14,339 bases of DNA from Phycisphaerae bacterium (GTDB lineage Bacteria; Planctomycetota; Phycisphaerae; UBA1845), in assembly GCA_021604825.1 (NCBI GenBank), contig BQJS01000125.1, positions 1 to 14,339 on the forward strand, written 5' to 3'. The first letter of the stretch is position 1; every line of letters starts with the position of its first letter. Positions 1 to 7,179 of this stretch are shown in pieces. Made by a program: the position numbers and the translations under genes. The notes under the pieces were generated by a model that saw nothing but the letters and a program-made list of their open reading frames with translations, had not been told where the DNA came from and did no database searches.

Positions 1-987
1 GGCGACGGTACGGCTGGCGGTGGTGATGCCACTGGCGGCGACGATTCTTCGGGTTCGGGAAGTGGTGCGGACCTGGAATCGCCCAGCGCTGCGGTTCGAT
101 TTTCCAATACGTCCGTATGGTACGAAGACGTTTCAGAAGCACCCCTCGATGCGCAGTCAGCCGATGTCATCGCCTGGCTCGCGAATAACGGTGGATGGGG
201 TACCGGCGAGATGCGAATCGACTTTTCGATTGAGGTGCTGCGAGCCGATGCGGACACGCCGTATCGATCGTTTATTCCGACGGACGATCATTTTTCACCG
301 GACTGCGACTTGGATGACGTTCCCGTCCCCGCCGGCGGGGTGCTGGAAGGCGAAAGCGGATACGAATGTGAAAGTGACGGCGACTGTCACCTCATCGTCG
401 TGGACGAATCCACCGACATGCTCTACGAAATGTGGCGGGCCAACATCGTTGGCGATCAGTTCTTTGGCGGGTGCCTGACCGTTTGGGATCTGGCGCGGGA
501 CTACGACACCAATCCGCGCGGCGCGGACTGCACCAGCGCCGACGCAGCCGGTTTTCCCATTGCATCGCTCTTATTTACGCCAGACGAAGTGCAAGCCGGC
601 AGCATCGACCACGCGATCCGGTTCATCCTGCCCAACGCTCGCATCCGCAACCGCACGTACGTCTCGCCAGCCACGCACTCGACGGGTGCGACGAGCGGCA
701 CAACGTCAGCGCCACCATACGGGGCGCGGTTTCGACTCCGCGCGGACTTCCCGCTGGAGACGCTGCTCAGCGAAGGGGCCCGCGTCGTCGCCCGGGCCAT
801 GCAGCGCCACGGCATGTTCCTTTCCGATGCCGGCAACATCGCACTGACCGCCCAAAGCGATCGCTTCAGCGAAGTCAAATGGGAAGGACTGCTCAATACC
901 CGCGACCTCGACACAATCTCAGTCACCGATTTCGAAATGATAGAAGCCGGCGAACGGTTTACATTCACCGGCGACTGCGTGCCCTAG
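1..987 (+). CDS. Conserved secreted protein of unknown function (5' end outside window)
   Basis: The reading frame is open from the first base, so the start lies upstream; 328 residues are visible. Residues 1-27 are a Gly/Ser/Asp/Thr-rich linker of the kind that tethers secreted or lipoprotein domains. The rest is a globular domain whose landmarks I recognise from uncharacterised extracellular proteins of actinobacteria and myxobacteria: DCHLIVVDESTDMLYEMW, then TSADAAGFPI, then the HAIRF block, then APPYGARFRLRADF, then RVVARAMQRHGMFLSDAGN. In those homologues the matching blocks read roughly HALRFT, PPMGARFRLK and LKRYGMIVADNG. The likely signal peptide or lipobox would be upstream of the window. 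No catalytic activity is established for the family as far as I know, so no function is assigned. The gene ends 60 bp before the convergent Ig-like gene. An internal ATG at 211 would remove part of the domain and is not the start. Confidence 0.75.
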   Translation, partial: GDGTAGGGDATGGDDSSGSGSGADLESPSAAVRFSNTSVWYEDVSEAPLDAQSADVIAWLANNGGWGTGEMRIDFSIEVLRADADTPYRSFIPTDDHFSPDCDLDDVPVPAGGVLEGESGYECESDGDCHLIVVDESTDMLYEMWRANIVGDQFFGGCLTVWDLARDYDTNPRGADCTSADAAGFPIASLLFTPDEVQAGSIDHAIRFILPNARIRNRTYVSPATHSTGATSGTTSAPPYGARFRLRADFPLETLLSEGARVVARAMQRHGMFLSDAGNIALTAQSDRFSEVKWEGLLNTRDLDTISVTDFEMIEAGERFTFTGDCVP

Positions 988-997
988 TCTTCAAATA

Positions 998-1023
998 CCG
1001 CGCCACGTCAAACACGAGCGCGG
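998..1023. terminator. Possible hairpin between convergent genes
   Basis: The arms ccgcgc (998-1003) and gcgcgg (1018-1023) are inverted repeats separated by 14 bases, sitting between two convergent stop codons at 987 and 1048. A run of seven A's lies just downstream at about 1038-1044. There is no clear U-tract directly after the stem on either strand, so this is only a possible bidirectional terminator. Confidence 0.25.
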
Positions 1024-1047
1024 AATCTCCGCCAGCAAAAAAATCGA

Positions 1048-1476
1048 CTACTTGGTCTCAAACACCAACAGGTACGGGACGGACGGTTGGCCGGTTGCAT
1101 CTTTGAAGTTCTTGAACTTGCCCGAGTTCAGCCACGTCACGTAGGTCTTGCCCGGTTCGAGTTTGACGGGGCAGATGCACGTCTTGCCGTCTTTGTCGTA
1201 GCGAATGTCGCCGGTGATCTTTGGGAACGTGTCGTCGGAATTTTGCGTCCACGACCAGGACTTGTCGGCCATCTTCTTGCTGAAGGTTACGCGGATTTCG
1301 GTTGTCTTCGCTGCGTCCACCGTTGTGTCGCCGGCTTGCGGAACGGTCTTGACGACCACCGGCGGCATGTTGGCGACTGACGGCTTTTTGTCAGCGTTGC
1401 CAGCCGTCGCGACCAGCGCTCCGACGCCCAATCCCATCGAAAGAATCGCAAATGCTTTCATCGATTTGGTTCTCAT
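1048..1476 (-). CDS. Small exported Big_5 (SbsA Ig-like) domain protein
   Basis: This 142-residue protein has a cleavable-looking signal peptide at residues 1-26 (basic MRTKSMK, hydrophobic stretch, then ATAG). The mature part is a single Ig-like Big_5 domain. The signature is at about 39-68: PVVVKTVPQAGDTTVD followed by the strand EIRVTFSKKM. The C-terminal strand PSVPYLLVFETK is also typical. Such domains usually serve as structural or binding modules in secreted proteins, and a free single-domain version has no assigned activity. Two cysteines, C100 and C102, form a CIC motif. The start is well supported: taaggaga (1483-1490 on the minus strand) lies 6 bases upstream of the ATG at 1476. 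A second ATG at 1461 lacks this spacing. It is transcribed away from the nap genes and shares an intergenic region of about 290 bp with them. Confidence 0.8.
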   Translation of the reverse strand: MRTKSMKAFAILSMGLGVGALVATAGNADKKPSVANMPPVVVKTVPQAGDTTVDAAKTTEIRVTFSKKMADKSWSWTQNSDDTFPKITGDIRYDKDGKTCICPVKLEPGKTYVTWLNSGKFKNFKDATGQPSVPYLLVFETK

Positions 1477-1618
1477 GGCGTGTCTCCTTAAAGAAATGGC
1501 AAGGTGGACTTAAGGGGCCCGTTTTCACGTCGATGGCCCACCTTCAATACTACGCCATATGGTTGCTGCGTGCAGAATGCTATCCTGCAGGAAGTGGTCC
1601 AAAATCCTCATTATTGGC

Positions 1619-1647
1619 TTTACGAGGGCGGGCTGAAGTGCTATATT
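1619..1647 (+). promoter_or_regulatory. Candidate sigma-70-like promoter for the nap operon
   Basis: A -35-like tttacg (1619-1624) and a -10-like tatatt (1642-1647) are separated by 17 bases, about 120 bp upstream of napD. The -10 matches TATAAT at 5 of 6 positions and the -35 matches TTGACA at 4 of 6. The inverted repeat ctatat/atatag (1641-1646 and 1657-1662) overlaps the -10. This is inferred from pattern only. The rest of 1477-1766 shows no gene and no convincing FNR or NarL site. Confidence 0.25.
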
Positions 1648-1766
1648 TCCATGGCGATATAGATAAATAGGCGGGCGGGTGCATGGGCAAAACGGCAGTG
1701 CCGGTTTCGGCTGAATGTCCCGTATTCGTCTGGATGTGAAACCAAATCAAAAGAAGGGGCAACGGC

Positions 1767-2054
1767 ATGGCGATCGTCGGATTATTTGCTCGGTTGGATC
1801 AGGCAACCCGCGCACAAACCGTGACTCGGTTGAACGCGCTTGAATCGGTCGCGACTTTTGAAATTGATGACCGCTACAAGATCGGCTTGCTGGTCGAGTC
1901 CGAGAGTCTCGATGCCGCACACGCGTGCGTGCGCGAAGAGATCGAACCGTGCAGCGGTGTACTCGGCGTTTGGCCATCGTTTGCGAGCATTGAAGATGAA
2001 CTAAACCTCGACGATTTGGTGCCGGTCATTTCACAAACACAATCAGTGCAATAG
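1767..2054 (+). CDS. napD: NapD, chaperone for periplasmic nitrate reductase maturation
   Basis: This 95-residue cytoplasmic protein has the NapD layout: a short ferredoxin-like fold with an N-terminal MAIVGLFARLD strand, a middle strand (KIGLLVESESLD), a helix, then PCSGVLGVWPSFASIEDE, which corresponds to the family's 'pGVlsvalvyh' block. In the known family NapD binds the Tat signal peptide of NapA, holding back export until the molybdenum cofactor and Fe-S cluster are inserted. Sequence similarity to the textbook enterobacterial protein is modest, but length, strand pattern and position directly ahead of napA support the call. The ribosome binding site gaagggg (1753-1759) is 7 bases from the ATG. 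The gene ends 30 bp before napA, consistent with one transcript. Confidence 0.82.
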   Translation: MAIVGLFARLDQATRAQTVTRLNALESVATFEIDDRYKIGLLVESESLDAAHACVREEIEPCSGVLGVWPSFASIEDELNLDDLVPVISQTQSVQ

Positions 2055-2084
2055 AGACATCGAAACTGCAAAGGCGAGTCAACC

Positions 2085-4403
2085 ATGGAAGCGACAAGAC
2101 GCGACTTTATCAAATCGGCAGCAGTGACGGCTGTCTGCGCGGCGGCTGGCGGTCCACAGGCGATGGCGCAGGCAAATAGCGGGAGCGACAAGACCCGATG
2201 GGTGAAGTCGGTCTGTCGATTCTGCGGAACGGGTTGCGGCGTCATGTTGGGCGTCCGCAACGAGCAACTTGTGTCTTTGCGCGGTGATCCCGAGCATCCG
2301 ACAACGAAGGGGCTGGTCTGCGCCAAGGCGATGTTCCTGCCTAAGATTGTTTACTCGGAAGATCGGCTGAAGCATCCGATGGTGCGCCGCAACGGTAAGA
2401 TGGTGCGCATCGGTTGGGACGAAGCGATGAATCTGCTCGCCGACAAGTTCGCCGATTCGATCAAGAAGCACGGTCCCGATAGCGTGGCGTTTTACGGTTC
2501 GGGTCAGGCGATGTCCGAAGAAAGCTATTTGGCCAACCGTTTGTTTAAGGGTGGCATCGGCACCAATAACGTCGAAGGCAACCCGCGCTTATGTATGGCC
2601 AGCGCCGTCGGCGGATACGTCACGACCTTCGGCAAAGACGAACCGATGGGCTGCTACGACGACATTCAACACGCCAAGGTGTTCTTCCTGGTGGGGTCCA
2701 ATACTGCGGAATGCCATCCGGTGATTTTTGATCAGATCCTCGCCCGTCGACAGGCCAACCGCGACGTACTTATCATCGTGCTCGATCCACGCAAGAGTCC
2801 GACAAAGCACGTCGCCGACGTCTTCATGGATCCCAAGCCCGGTTACGACTTGGCCGTATTCCATTCGATGGCGCAGGTGATCGTTTCGGAGAAACTATAC
2901 GACAAATCGTTTATCGACAAACATACACAGTTCAAAATGGTCAAAGATGGCAAGCCCGTCTCGGTCAGCTTCGATGAGTACGCCAAGTTTCTCGAAGACT
3001 ACACGCCAGAAAAGGCACAACGGATCGCCGGCGTGAATCCGCAGCGCATTCGCGAAGCCGCCCGACTCTTCGCTACTGGTCCGACGATGTCATTGTGGAC
3101 GATGGGATTGAATCAGCGCACCACGGGTGTGTGGGCCAACAACCTGATGCACAACCTGCACCTGATCACCGGGCAGATCAACAAACCAGGCGCGACGTCG
3201 TTCTCGCTCACTGGTCAACCGAATGCGTGCGGTGGCGTGCGCGACACCGGTTCGCTCTGCCACATTCTGCCATACGGTCGCTCGGTCAAGAAAGCCAAGC
3301 ACCGCAAGGAGATGGAAACGCTCTGGGGGGCCAAGCCGGGCACGATCAAGGATTCGCCCGGGCTTCACACCGTCGCCATGTTCAACGCGCTCGGTGAAGA
3401 CAAAATCAAGGCGATGTTGATCTGCACGACCAACCCAGGTCATTCCATGCCGAACGCTCATAAGCACCGCGACGCGATGGGCAAACCGCGACCCAACAAA
3501 CCGTTCGTCTGTGTAATCGACGCTTACCCGACGCGTACGACAGAGCTAGCCGATCTGGTGCTGCCGGCTGCGATGTGGGCGGAAAAGACGGGCGTCTTTG
3601 GTATGTCCGAACGACGCTATCAACTTCATCCGCAGATCATTCAGCCGCCGGGCGAAGCGCGCTCCGACTTCGACGTGATCAGAGATTTTGCGGGCATGCT
3701 TGAAGACCGCGGCGTGGTTCCGCGTGGGTACATCAAAGGCAAATTCCAAACGACCGACGATGTTTGGGGTGAGATGCGCGTGGCGTCCAAGGATACGGCG
3801 TATGACTTCATGGGCATCACGCGCGAGCGTCTTCACAAAGAACGCGGCGTTCGTTGGCCGGCTCCGACGGAGAATCATGGGGGAACGGCCCGCCGTTTCG
3901 TCAAAGGTGAAGATCCCTTGCTTGATAGCGGTCCCTATGCCGACGCGTCACTGTCACCAGGTGACACCAAATTCTACGCCGCTCCGGACAACCGCGCCAT
4001 CGTCTGGCTTCGACCGGTCAAAGGGCCAGCCGAACCGACCGACGCAGAGTATCCGTTCTCGCTTTCGACCGGCCGCGTCTTGGAACATTGGCACACCGGC
4101 ACGATGACAATGAAAGCCGACGAACTTCGCCGGGCCTACCCGAAGGCATTCGTCGAGATCAATCCGGAAGATGCGCGGTCGCTCGGCATCCGCGAAGGCG
4201 ACCCGGTTCGGATTACGTCGCGGCGTGGGGAGGCCGTCATCAATGCCCGCGTCGTTGACATGCCGCAAAAGGGCGTGGTCTTCGTTCCAATGCACTGGGA
4301 AGATGACGCTTCGATGATCAACTACGTCACCATCGACGCCCACGACCCCGGCTCGAAACAGCCCGAGTTCAAGATTTGTGCCGTCAAATTAGCCAAGGCG
4401 TAG
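2085..4403 (+). CDS. napA: Periplasmic nitrate reductase catalytic subunit NapA
   Basis: This full-length 772-residue molybdoenzyme reduces nitrate to nitrite in the periplasm. A Tat signal (TRRDFIK, residues 4-10, then a hydrophobic stretch and AMAQA at 26-30) targets the folded protein. The [4Fe-4S] ligands C44, C47, C51 and C79 form C-X2-C-X3-C-X27-C, and K81 is the conserved lysine that relays electrons to the pterin. The molybdenum ligand is C170 in NPRLCMASAVGGY. Further family blocks are GSNTAECHP, MGLNQRTTGVWANNL, LITGQINKPGATSFS, GQPNACGGVRDTG, and the C-terminal dinucleotide-binding domain with HWHTGTMT. By memory comparison these blocks resemble the monomeric NapA of Desulfovibrio closely. 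The start is set by aaggcgag (2071-2078), 6 bases upstream of the ATG. It is the second gene of napD-napA-cytochrome. No frameshift or lost key residue is seen. Assimilatory NasA was considered, but the Tat signal, NapD and a periplasmic cytochrome argue for Nap. Confidence 0.96.
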   Translation: MEATRRDFIKSAAVTAVCAAAGGPQAMAQANSGSDKTRWVKSVCRFCGTGCGVMLGVRNEQLVSLRGDPEHPTTKGLVCAKAMFLPKIVYSEDRLKHPMVRRNGKMVRIGWDEAMNLLADKFADSIKKHGPDSVAFYGSGQAMSEESYLANRLFKGGIGTNNVEGNPRLCMASAVGGYVTTFGKDEPMGCYDDIQHAKVFFLVGSNTAECHPVIFDQILARRQANRDVLIIVLDPRKSPTKHVADVFMDPKPGYDLAVFHSMAQVIVSEKLYDKSFIDKHTQFKMVKDGKPVSVSFDEYAKFLEDYTPEKAQRIAGVNPQRIREAARLFATGPTMSLWTMGLNQRTTGVWANNLMHNLHLITGQINKPGATSFSLTGQPNACGGVRDTGSLCHILPYGRSVKKAKHRKEMETLWGAKPGTIKDSPGLHTVAMFNALGEDKIKAMLICTTNPGHSMPNAHKHRDAMGKPRPNKPFVCVIDAYPTRTTELADLVLPAAMWAEKTGVFGMSERRYQLHPQIIQPPGEARSDFDVIRDFAGMLEDRGVVPRGYIKGKFQTTDDVWGEMRVASKDTAYDFMGITRERLHKERGVRWPAPTENHGGTARRFVKGEDPLLDSGPYADASLSPGDTKFYAAPDNRAIVWLRPVKGPAEPTDAEYPFSLSTGRVLEHWHTGTMTMKADELRRAYPKAFVEINPEDARSLGIREGDPVRITSRRGEAVINARVVDMPQKGVVFVPMHWEDDASMINYVTIDAHDPGSKQPEFKICAVKLAKA

Positions 4404-4421
4404 TCCATTTGGAGTGCAGCC

Positions 4422-5105
4422 ATGAAGTTTAAATCGTTCGCAATCGCCGGTGTGCCGTTGGTGCTTGTGTTGGGCGTGTTTGTGGTGACCCAAGCCAAAA
4501 GTGACCCGCCAAAGAAACCGGCAGATGACGTTGAAGTTCTGCCCATGCAGCCCGTCGAGCCCGAAGATGTTAAACCGTCGGATAAGAACGGCCAGCCGCC
4601 CAGGAAGATTGCCCAAGGCGGACGCGACAACGTTCAATTCGCAAAGAACGCGTTTCCCCCTGCGCTGCCAGACACGGATTGGCATCGCGAAGGTTGGAAG
4701 CGCAACGATTGCATGCGTTGCCACGAGACCGGTGTCGCTAATGCGCCGCAAGTGCAACATCAGGGCTTGCCGGATATCTTGTTCACCGCAAAGTGCCGCA
4801 GTTGCCACGTGTTGATCCCGGGACTCTTGCCGCGAAGCCAGCGCGAACCAGGTTACAAAGCGCCGGGCACAGATTCACGTTTCAATGCCAACGCGTTTCC
4901 GCCAATGATGCCCAATTCAGAATCACACAAGAACGCGTGGATCAAAGACGACTGCCTGCTCTGCCATCAGTCGGGCATCCAAGGAGCGCCGCTCATCATG
5001 CACAAGGACTTGCCGCCGATCTTACTGGAGGCCAAGTGCCGAAGTTGTCACGTGCAGGTAAGGGCGATCGAACGCGAGCCTGTTCGCAAGAAAGTGGGGC
5101 GCTAG
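4422..5105 (+). CDS. napB: NapB-like periplasmic tetrahaem cytochrome c with internal duplication
   Basis: This is the probable electron donor to NapA. The 227-residue protein starts with a signal peptide or anchor (residues 1-25, ending VVTQA), followed by a Pro/Lys/Asp-rich stretch to about 70. Two modules then repeat with an exact 81-residue offset. Haem sites CXXCH are at C97-H101 and C125-H129, then at C178-H182 and C206-H210. Each module has NAFPP (76, 157), a histidine before the first haem (H88, H169), an AP..H segment (H113, H194) and AKCRSCHV (123-130, 204-211). The order His, CXXCH, 'AP..H', C..CHV resembles NapB, where two extra histidines complete bis-His haem ligation. Ordinary NapB has two haems; this one has four. 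The ribosome binding site ggag (4411-4414) sits 7 bases from the ATG, and the gene follows napA by 18 bp. The symbol is by position and motif order; a distinct multihaem family is the alternative. Confidence 0.78.
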   Translation: MKFKSFAIAGVPLVLVLGVFVVTQAKSDPPKKPADDVEVLPMQPVEPEDVKPSDKNGQPPRKIAQGGRDNVQFAKNAFPPALPDTDWHREGWKRNDCMRCHETGVANAPQVQHQGLPDILFTAKCRSCHVLIPGLLPRSQREPGYKAPGTDSRFNANAFPPMMPNSESHKNAWIKDDCLLCHQSGIQGAPLIMHKDLPPILLEAKCRSCHVQVRAIEREPVRKKVGR

Positions 5106-5135
5106 AGGGGGCGGAATGTGTTTGTGTCTTAGTGG

Positions 5136-5221
5136 ATGGGTGGCCCATGGCTTTAGCCGTGGGGAGCTCGATTCTAACCCCGCAATCGAGTCCCCCACCT
5201 CTAAAGAGGTGGGCCACCCAT
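5136..5221. repeat. REP/BIME-like palindromic element with cloverleaf folding
   Basis: Outer arms atgggtgg (5136-5143) and ccacccat (5214-5221) pair over 8 bp. Inside them lie three hairpins. Hairpin 1 is 5144-5163 (stem cccatggc/gccgtggg with one T-G wobble, loop ttta). Hairpin 2 is 5167-5190 (ctcgatt/aatcgag, 10-base loop). Hairpin 3 is 5194-5213 (cccacctc/gaggtggg, loop taaa). Together they close into a four-way, tRNA-like cloverleaf, but no tRNA features such as a T-loop are present. A GTGG tetranucleotide precedes hairpin 1 and its complement follows hairpin 3. This is the arrangement of two inverted REP units (a BIME) of the type moved by RAYT transposases. It sits between the convergent cytochrome and FkbM genes, so it may also stop transcription from both sides. 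The REP/BIME assignment is inferred. Confidence 0.7.
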
Positions 5222-5258
5222 TTGCCGATGGTGCATCGAACCTATTTGTCACAACGCA

Positions 5259-6146
5259 CTAGGGACTGACCAATTCGCGATTTTCCTGTGAATCCACCGT
5301 GGTGTCTCGCGTTTTACGGACAGCCTGAAACACACCGATGCCGCCGCCGTCGGGTTCGGCTGATCGCTCGTGGGTCTGCTCCCAATTGACTTTGAATCGC
5401 TTTTCGAGAAATGACTTGATGTCATCGTTGCGGGTTCCGTGGAACTCGCCGACGATGACTTTGACGGTGTCGAGCGTTTCTTCGGGGATTGATTCCAAGA
5501 TGTCGTATTCGGCACCTTCGCAATCGATTTTAATGATGTCGGCGCGGTTGATGCCGTAACGCTTAAACGCTTCATCCACCGCGAGAACGGGTAGCTTCAT
5601 TACTTCTGCGTGCGGTCCGTGCGTGGCCCACGAAAGACTGCCATCGTTGTAGAACCCGCCGGTATTGCTGGACGGCAGGCATGAGAAGTAATAGTCCAAC
5701 TCCTCAGTTCGCTTTCCCACGCCGTATGGCACGACGGTGATGTTCTTGTGTGCGGCTACGTTTTTCTCGAGAAACTGCACGTTGTCGGGACGTGGTTCAA
5801 ACGCAAAAATCTGGGCGTTGGGATATCGCCGCGCGAAGAGAATCGCCGACGCACCGATGTTGGCTCCGAAATCCAGAATGACTTCGGGCTTGACCGGAAC
5901 AGGAATCCGGTATTCCGGAAAGTCATAACCGTTGGCTAGCATTCGTACGAATTCGGCGTCTGATGTTCCGGTGCGCAAACCAAACATCCCGGGGAATCCG
6001 GGCAACTTGACGGTGGTTTCAAATCGTCGTTCGGTATGCAGCACCCGCGCAGTCCGCAGACTTCGAGCGTGAAACGCCGTGCGAAAGAACGGCCGCCAGT
6101 GGTCCGGACAGCACCGTCCGATCGCCTTGAGTGATGCATAAATCAT
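5259..6146 (-). CDS. FkbM family SAM-dependent methyltransferase
   Basis: This 295-residue class I methyltransferase carries the FkbM signatures. The SAM-binding motif I is at residues 89-98 (VILDFGANIG). The acidic residue E117 in IFAFEPRP is placed to bind the SAM ribose. The family-typical DIIKIDCEGAEYDIL is at 203-217. FkbM enzymes usually O-methylate sugars, polyketides or glycan ends; the substrate here cannot be read from sequence. The N-terminal 60 residues are a variable cap. No signal peptide or membrane segment is apparent, so it should act in the cytoplasm. The ATG at 6146 is preceded by ggagc about 8 bases upstream on the minus strand. It is divergent from the next methyltransferase gene across a 280-bp gap and convergent with the nap operon. 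Its neighbours suggest a role in surface glycan decoration. Confidence 0.9.
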   Translation of the reverse strand: MIYASLKAIGRCCPDHWRPFFRTAFHARSLRTARVLHTERRFETTVKLPGFPGMFGLRTGTSDAEFVRMLANGYDFPEYRIPVPVKPEVILDFGANIGASAILFARRYPNAQIFAFEPRPDNVQFLEKNVAAHKNITVVPYGVGKRTEELDYYFSCLPSSNTGGFYNDGSLSWATHGPHAEVMKLPVLAVDEAFKRYGINRADIIKIDCEGAEYDILESIPEETLDTVKVIVGEFHGTRNDDIKSFLEKRFKVNWEQTHERSAEPDGGGIGVFQAVRKTRDTTVDSQENRELVSP

Positions 6147-6426
6147 GTGGGTAAGCTCCGAAAATGAGGGCGTTTAACGCCGCGAGTACCCACACAATAT
6201 CGGATGCTGCAGAGCCCAATGCGCCTTTGGTCATGTATGACGGAATACGTCGCATATGCCTGAACAACGCTTCAGGCGTGGGTTCAAACCAGATTCCGCC
6301 CGGCACCGGTGTATTCACAATTGGAAGATCGTCTCAGAAACACTCGACCGGTTGATGGCGATTGATCGATAGCAGTAGCAGGCAATAGCGCCCCTGCAAA
6401 TCGCGTTGGTTTCACGGGAAAAGTGA
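6147..6426. other. Divergent intergenic region between two methyltransferase genes
   Basis: This 280-bp stretch holds the promoters of two divergent methyltransferase genes, though I cannot place them with confidence. It contains a perfect short palindrome, ggcgtt-t-aacgcc (6169-6181), only 23 bp upstream of the FkbM start, where an operator or leader hairpin would sit. Short open frames here have no recognisable domain. Confidence 0.4.
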
Positions 6427-7161
6427 ATGACCACCCAAGTCCACCAACAACAAGACGGACAAGAGTACGTCGGTCGGGAACTCGAACTCTTTGCCCAAGC
6501 CAGCCACTGGAAGAGCTACATCCGACACCAGGTCGTTCCATTCCTTGGCGAACATGTACTGGAAGTGGGCGCCGGCCTCGGTGGGACAACGCGATTCCTT
6601 TGCGACGGATCGCAGAATCGCTGGACTTGCCTTGAGCCAGATGCATCGCTCGCCGCGAAGCTACAGGATTCGATTAAATCGGGAGATATCCCGCCGTGCT
6701 GCGAGTCAGCGGTCGGTACGCTCGCATCAGTCGAGACCGATTGGGCAGTCGATACGGTACTCTACATTGATGTTCTCGAGCATATCGAAAACGATGCCGC
6801 CGAACTCGCCAGTGCCGTGGCCGCGCTGCGACCGGGCGGACACGTTGTCGTGTTATCCCCGGCGCATCAATGGTTGTTCACGCCATTCGACGAGGCCATC
6901 GGTCACTTCCGCCGCTACAGCAAACGAACACTCGCCGCACTTACCCCGTCTGGTGCGACACTCGTCAAACTGACCTATCTGGATTCTGTCGGACTGCTTG
7001 CGTCGCTGGCCAATCGCTTGCTATTGCGCAGTGCCGAACCGACCCATCAACAGATTCAGTTGTGGGACAAGGCCATGGTGCGCACGTCTCGCATTCTTGA
7101 TCCAATGCTGGGGCGTCGAATCGGCAAGTCGGTGCTGGGCGTCTGGCGCAGAGGTGAATAG
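6427..7161 (+). CDS. Class I SAM-dependent methyltransferase (Methyltransf_11/23 type)
   Basis: This 244-residue cytoplasmic methyltransferase has motif I at residues 44-53 (VLEVGAGLGG) and the acidic ribose-binding residue E70 in CLEPD. The post-I block YIDVLEHI is at 113-120, where the DVLEHI form is typical of ubiquinone/menaquinone-type and glycan methyltransferases. LRPGGHVVVLSPAH then forms the central strand region. The segment FDEAIGHFRRYSKRTL that follows is common in methyltransferases found next to polyprenyl-phosphate glycosyltransferases, which fits the GT2 gene nearby. The substrate is unknown. The upstream sequence has only a weak ribosome binding site (gggaaaag, near 6417-6424), so the exact start is moderately certain. 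It converges on the GT-C-like gene with only 18 bp between stop codons. Confidence 0.87.
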   Translation: MTTQVHQQQDGQEYVGRELELFAQASHWKSYIRHQVVPFLGEHVLEVGAGLGGTTRFLCDGSQNRWTCLEPDASLAAKLQDSIKSGDIPPCCESAVGTLASVETDWAVDTVLYIDVLEHIENDAAELASAVAALRPGGHVVVLSPAHQWLFTPFDEAIGHFRRYSKRTLAALTPSGATLVKLTYLDSVGLLASLANRLLLRSAEPTHQQIQLWDKAMVRTSRILDPMLGRRIGKSVLGVWRRGE

Positions 7162-7179
7162 CGGCGTTGATCGGTCGCG

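Noticed and set aside
1501..1544. Inverted repeat aaggtgg/ccacctt in the leader of the Ig-like gene
   Set aside because: Only 7 bp pair across a 30-base loop; too weak to call a riboswitch or terminator.
1735..1750. Possible FNR/CRP-like site (tgtga-n6-atcaa) upstream of napD
   Set aside because: Only one half matches well and its position, immediately before the ribosome binding site, is poor for activation.
5136..5221. tRNA gene suggested by the cloverleaf
   Set aside because: No T-psi-C loop, no conserved D-loop bases and stem lengths do not fit a tRNA; a REP/BIME-type repeat explains it better.
6019..6318. Open frame on the minus strand with a hydrophobic stretch upstream of FkbM
   Set aside because: It overlaps the FkbM coding region in another frame, has no credible ribosome binding site and resembles no family I know.
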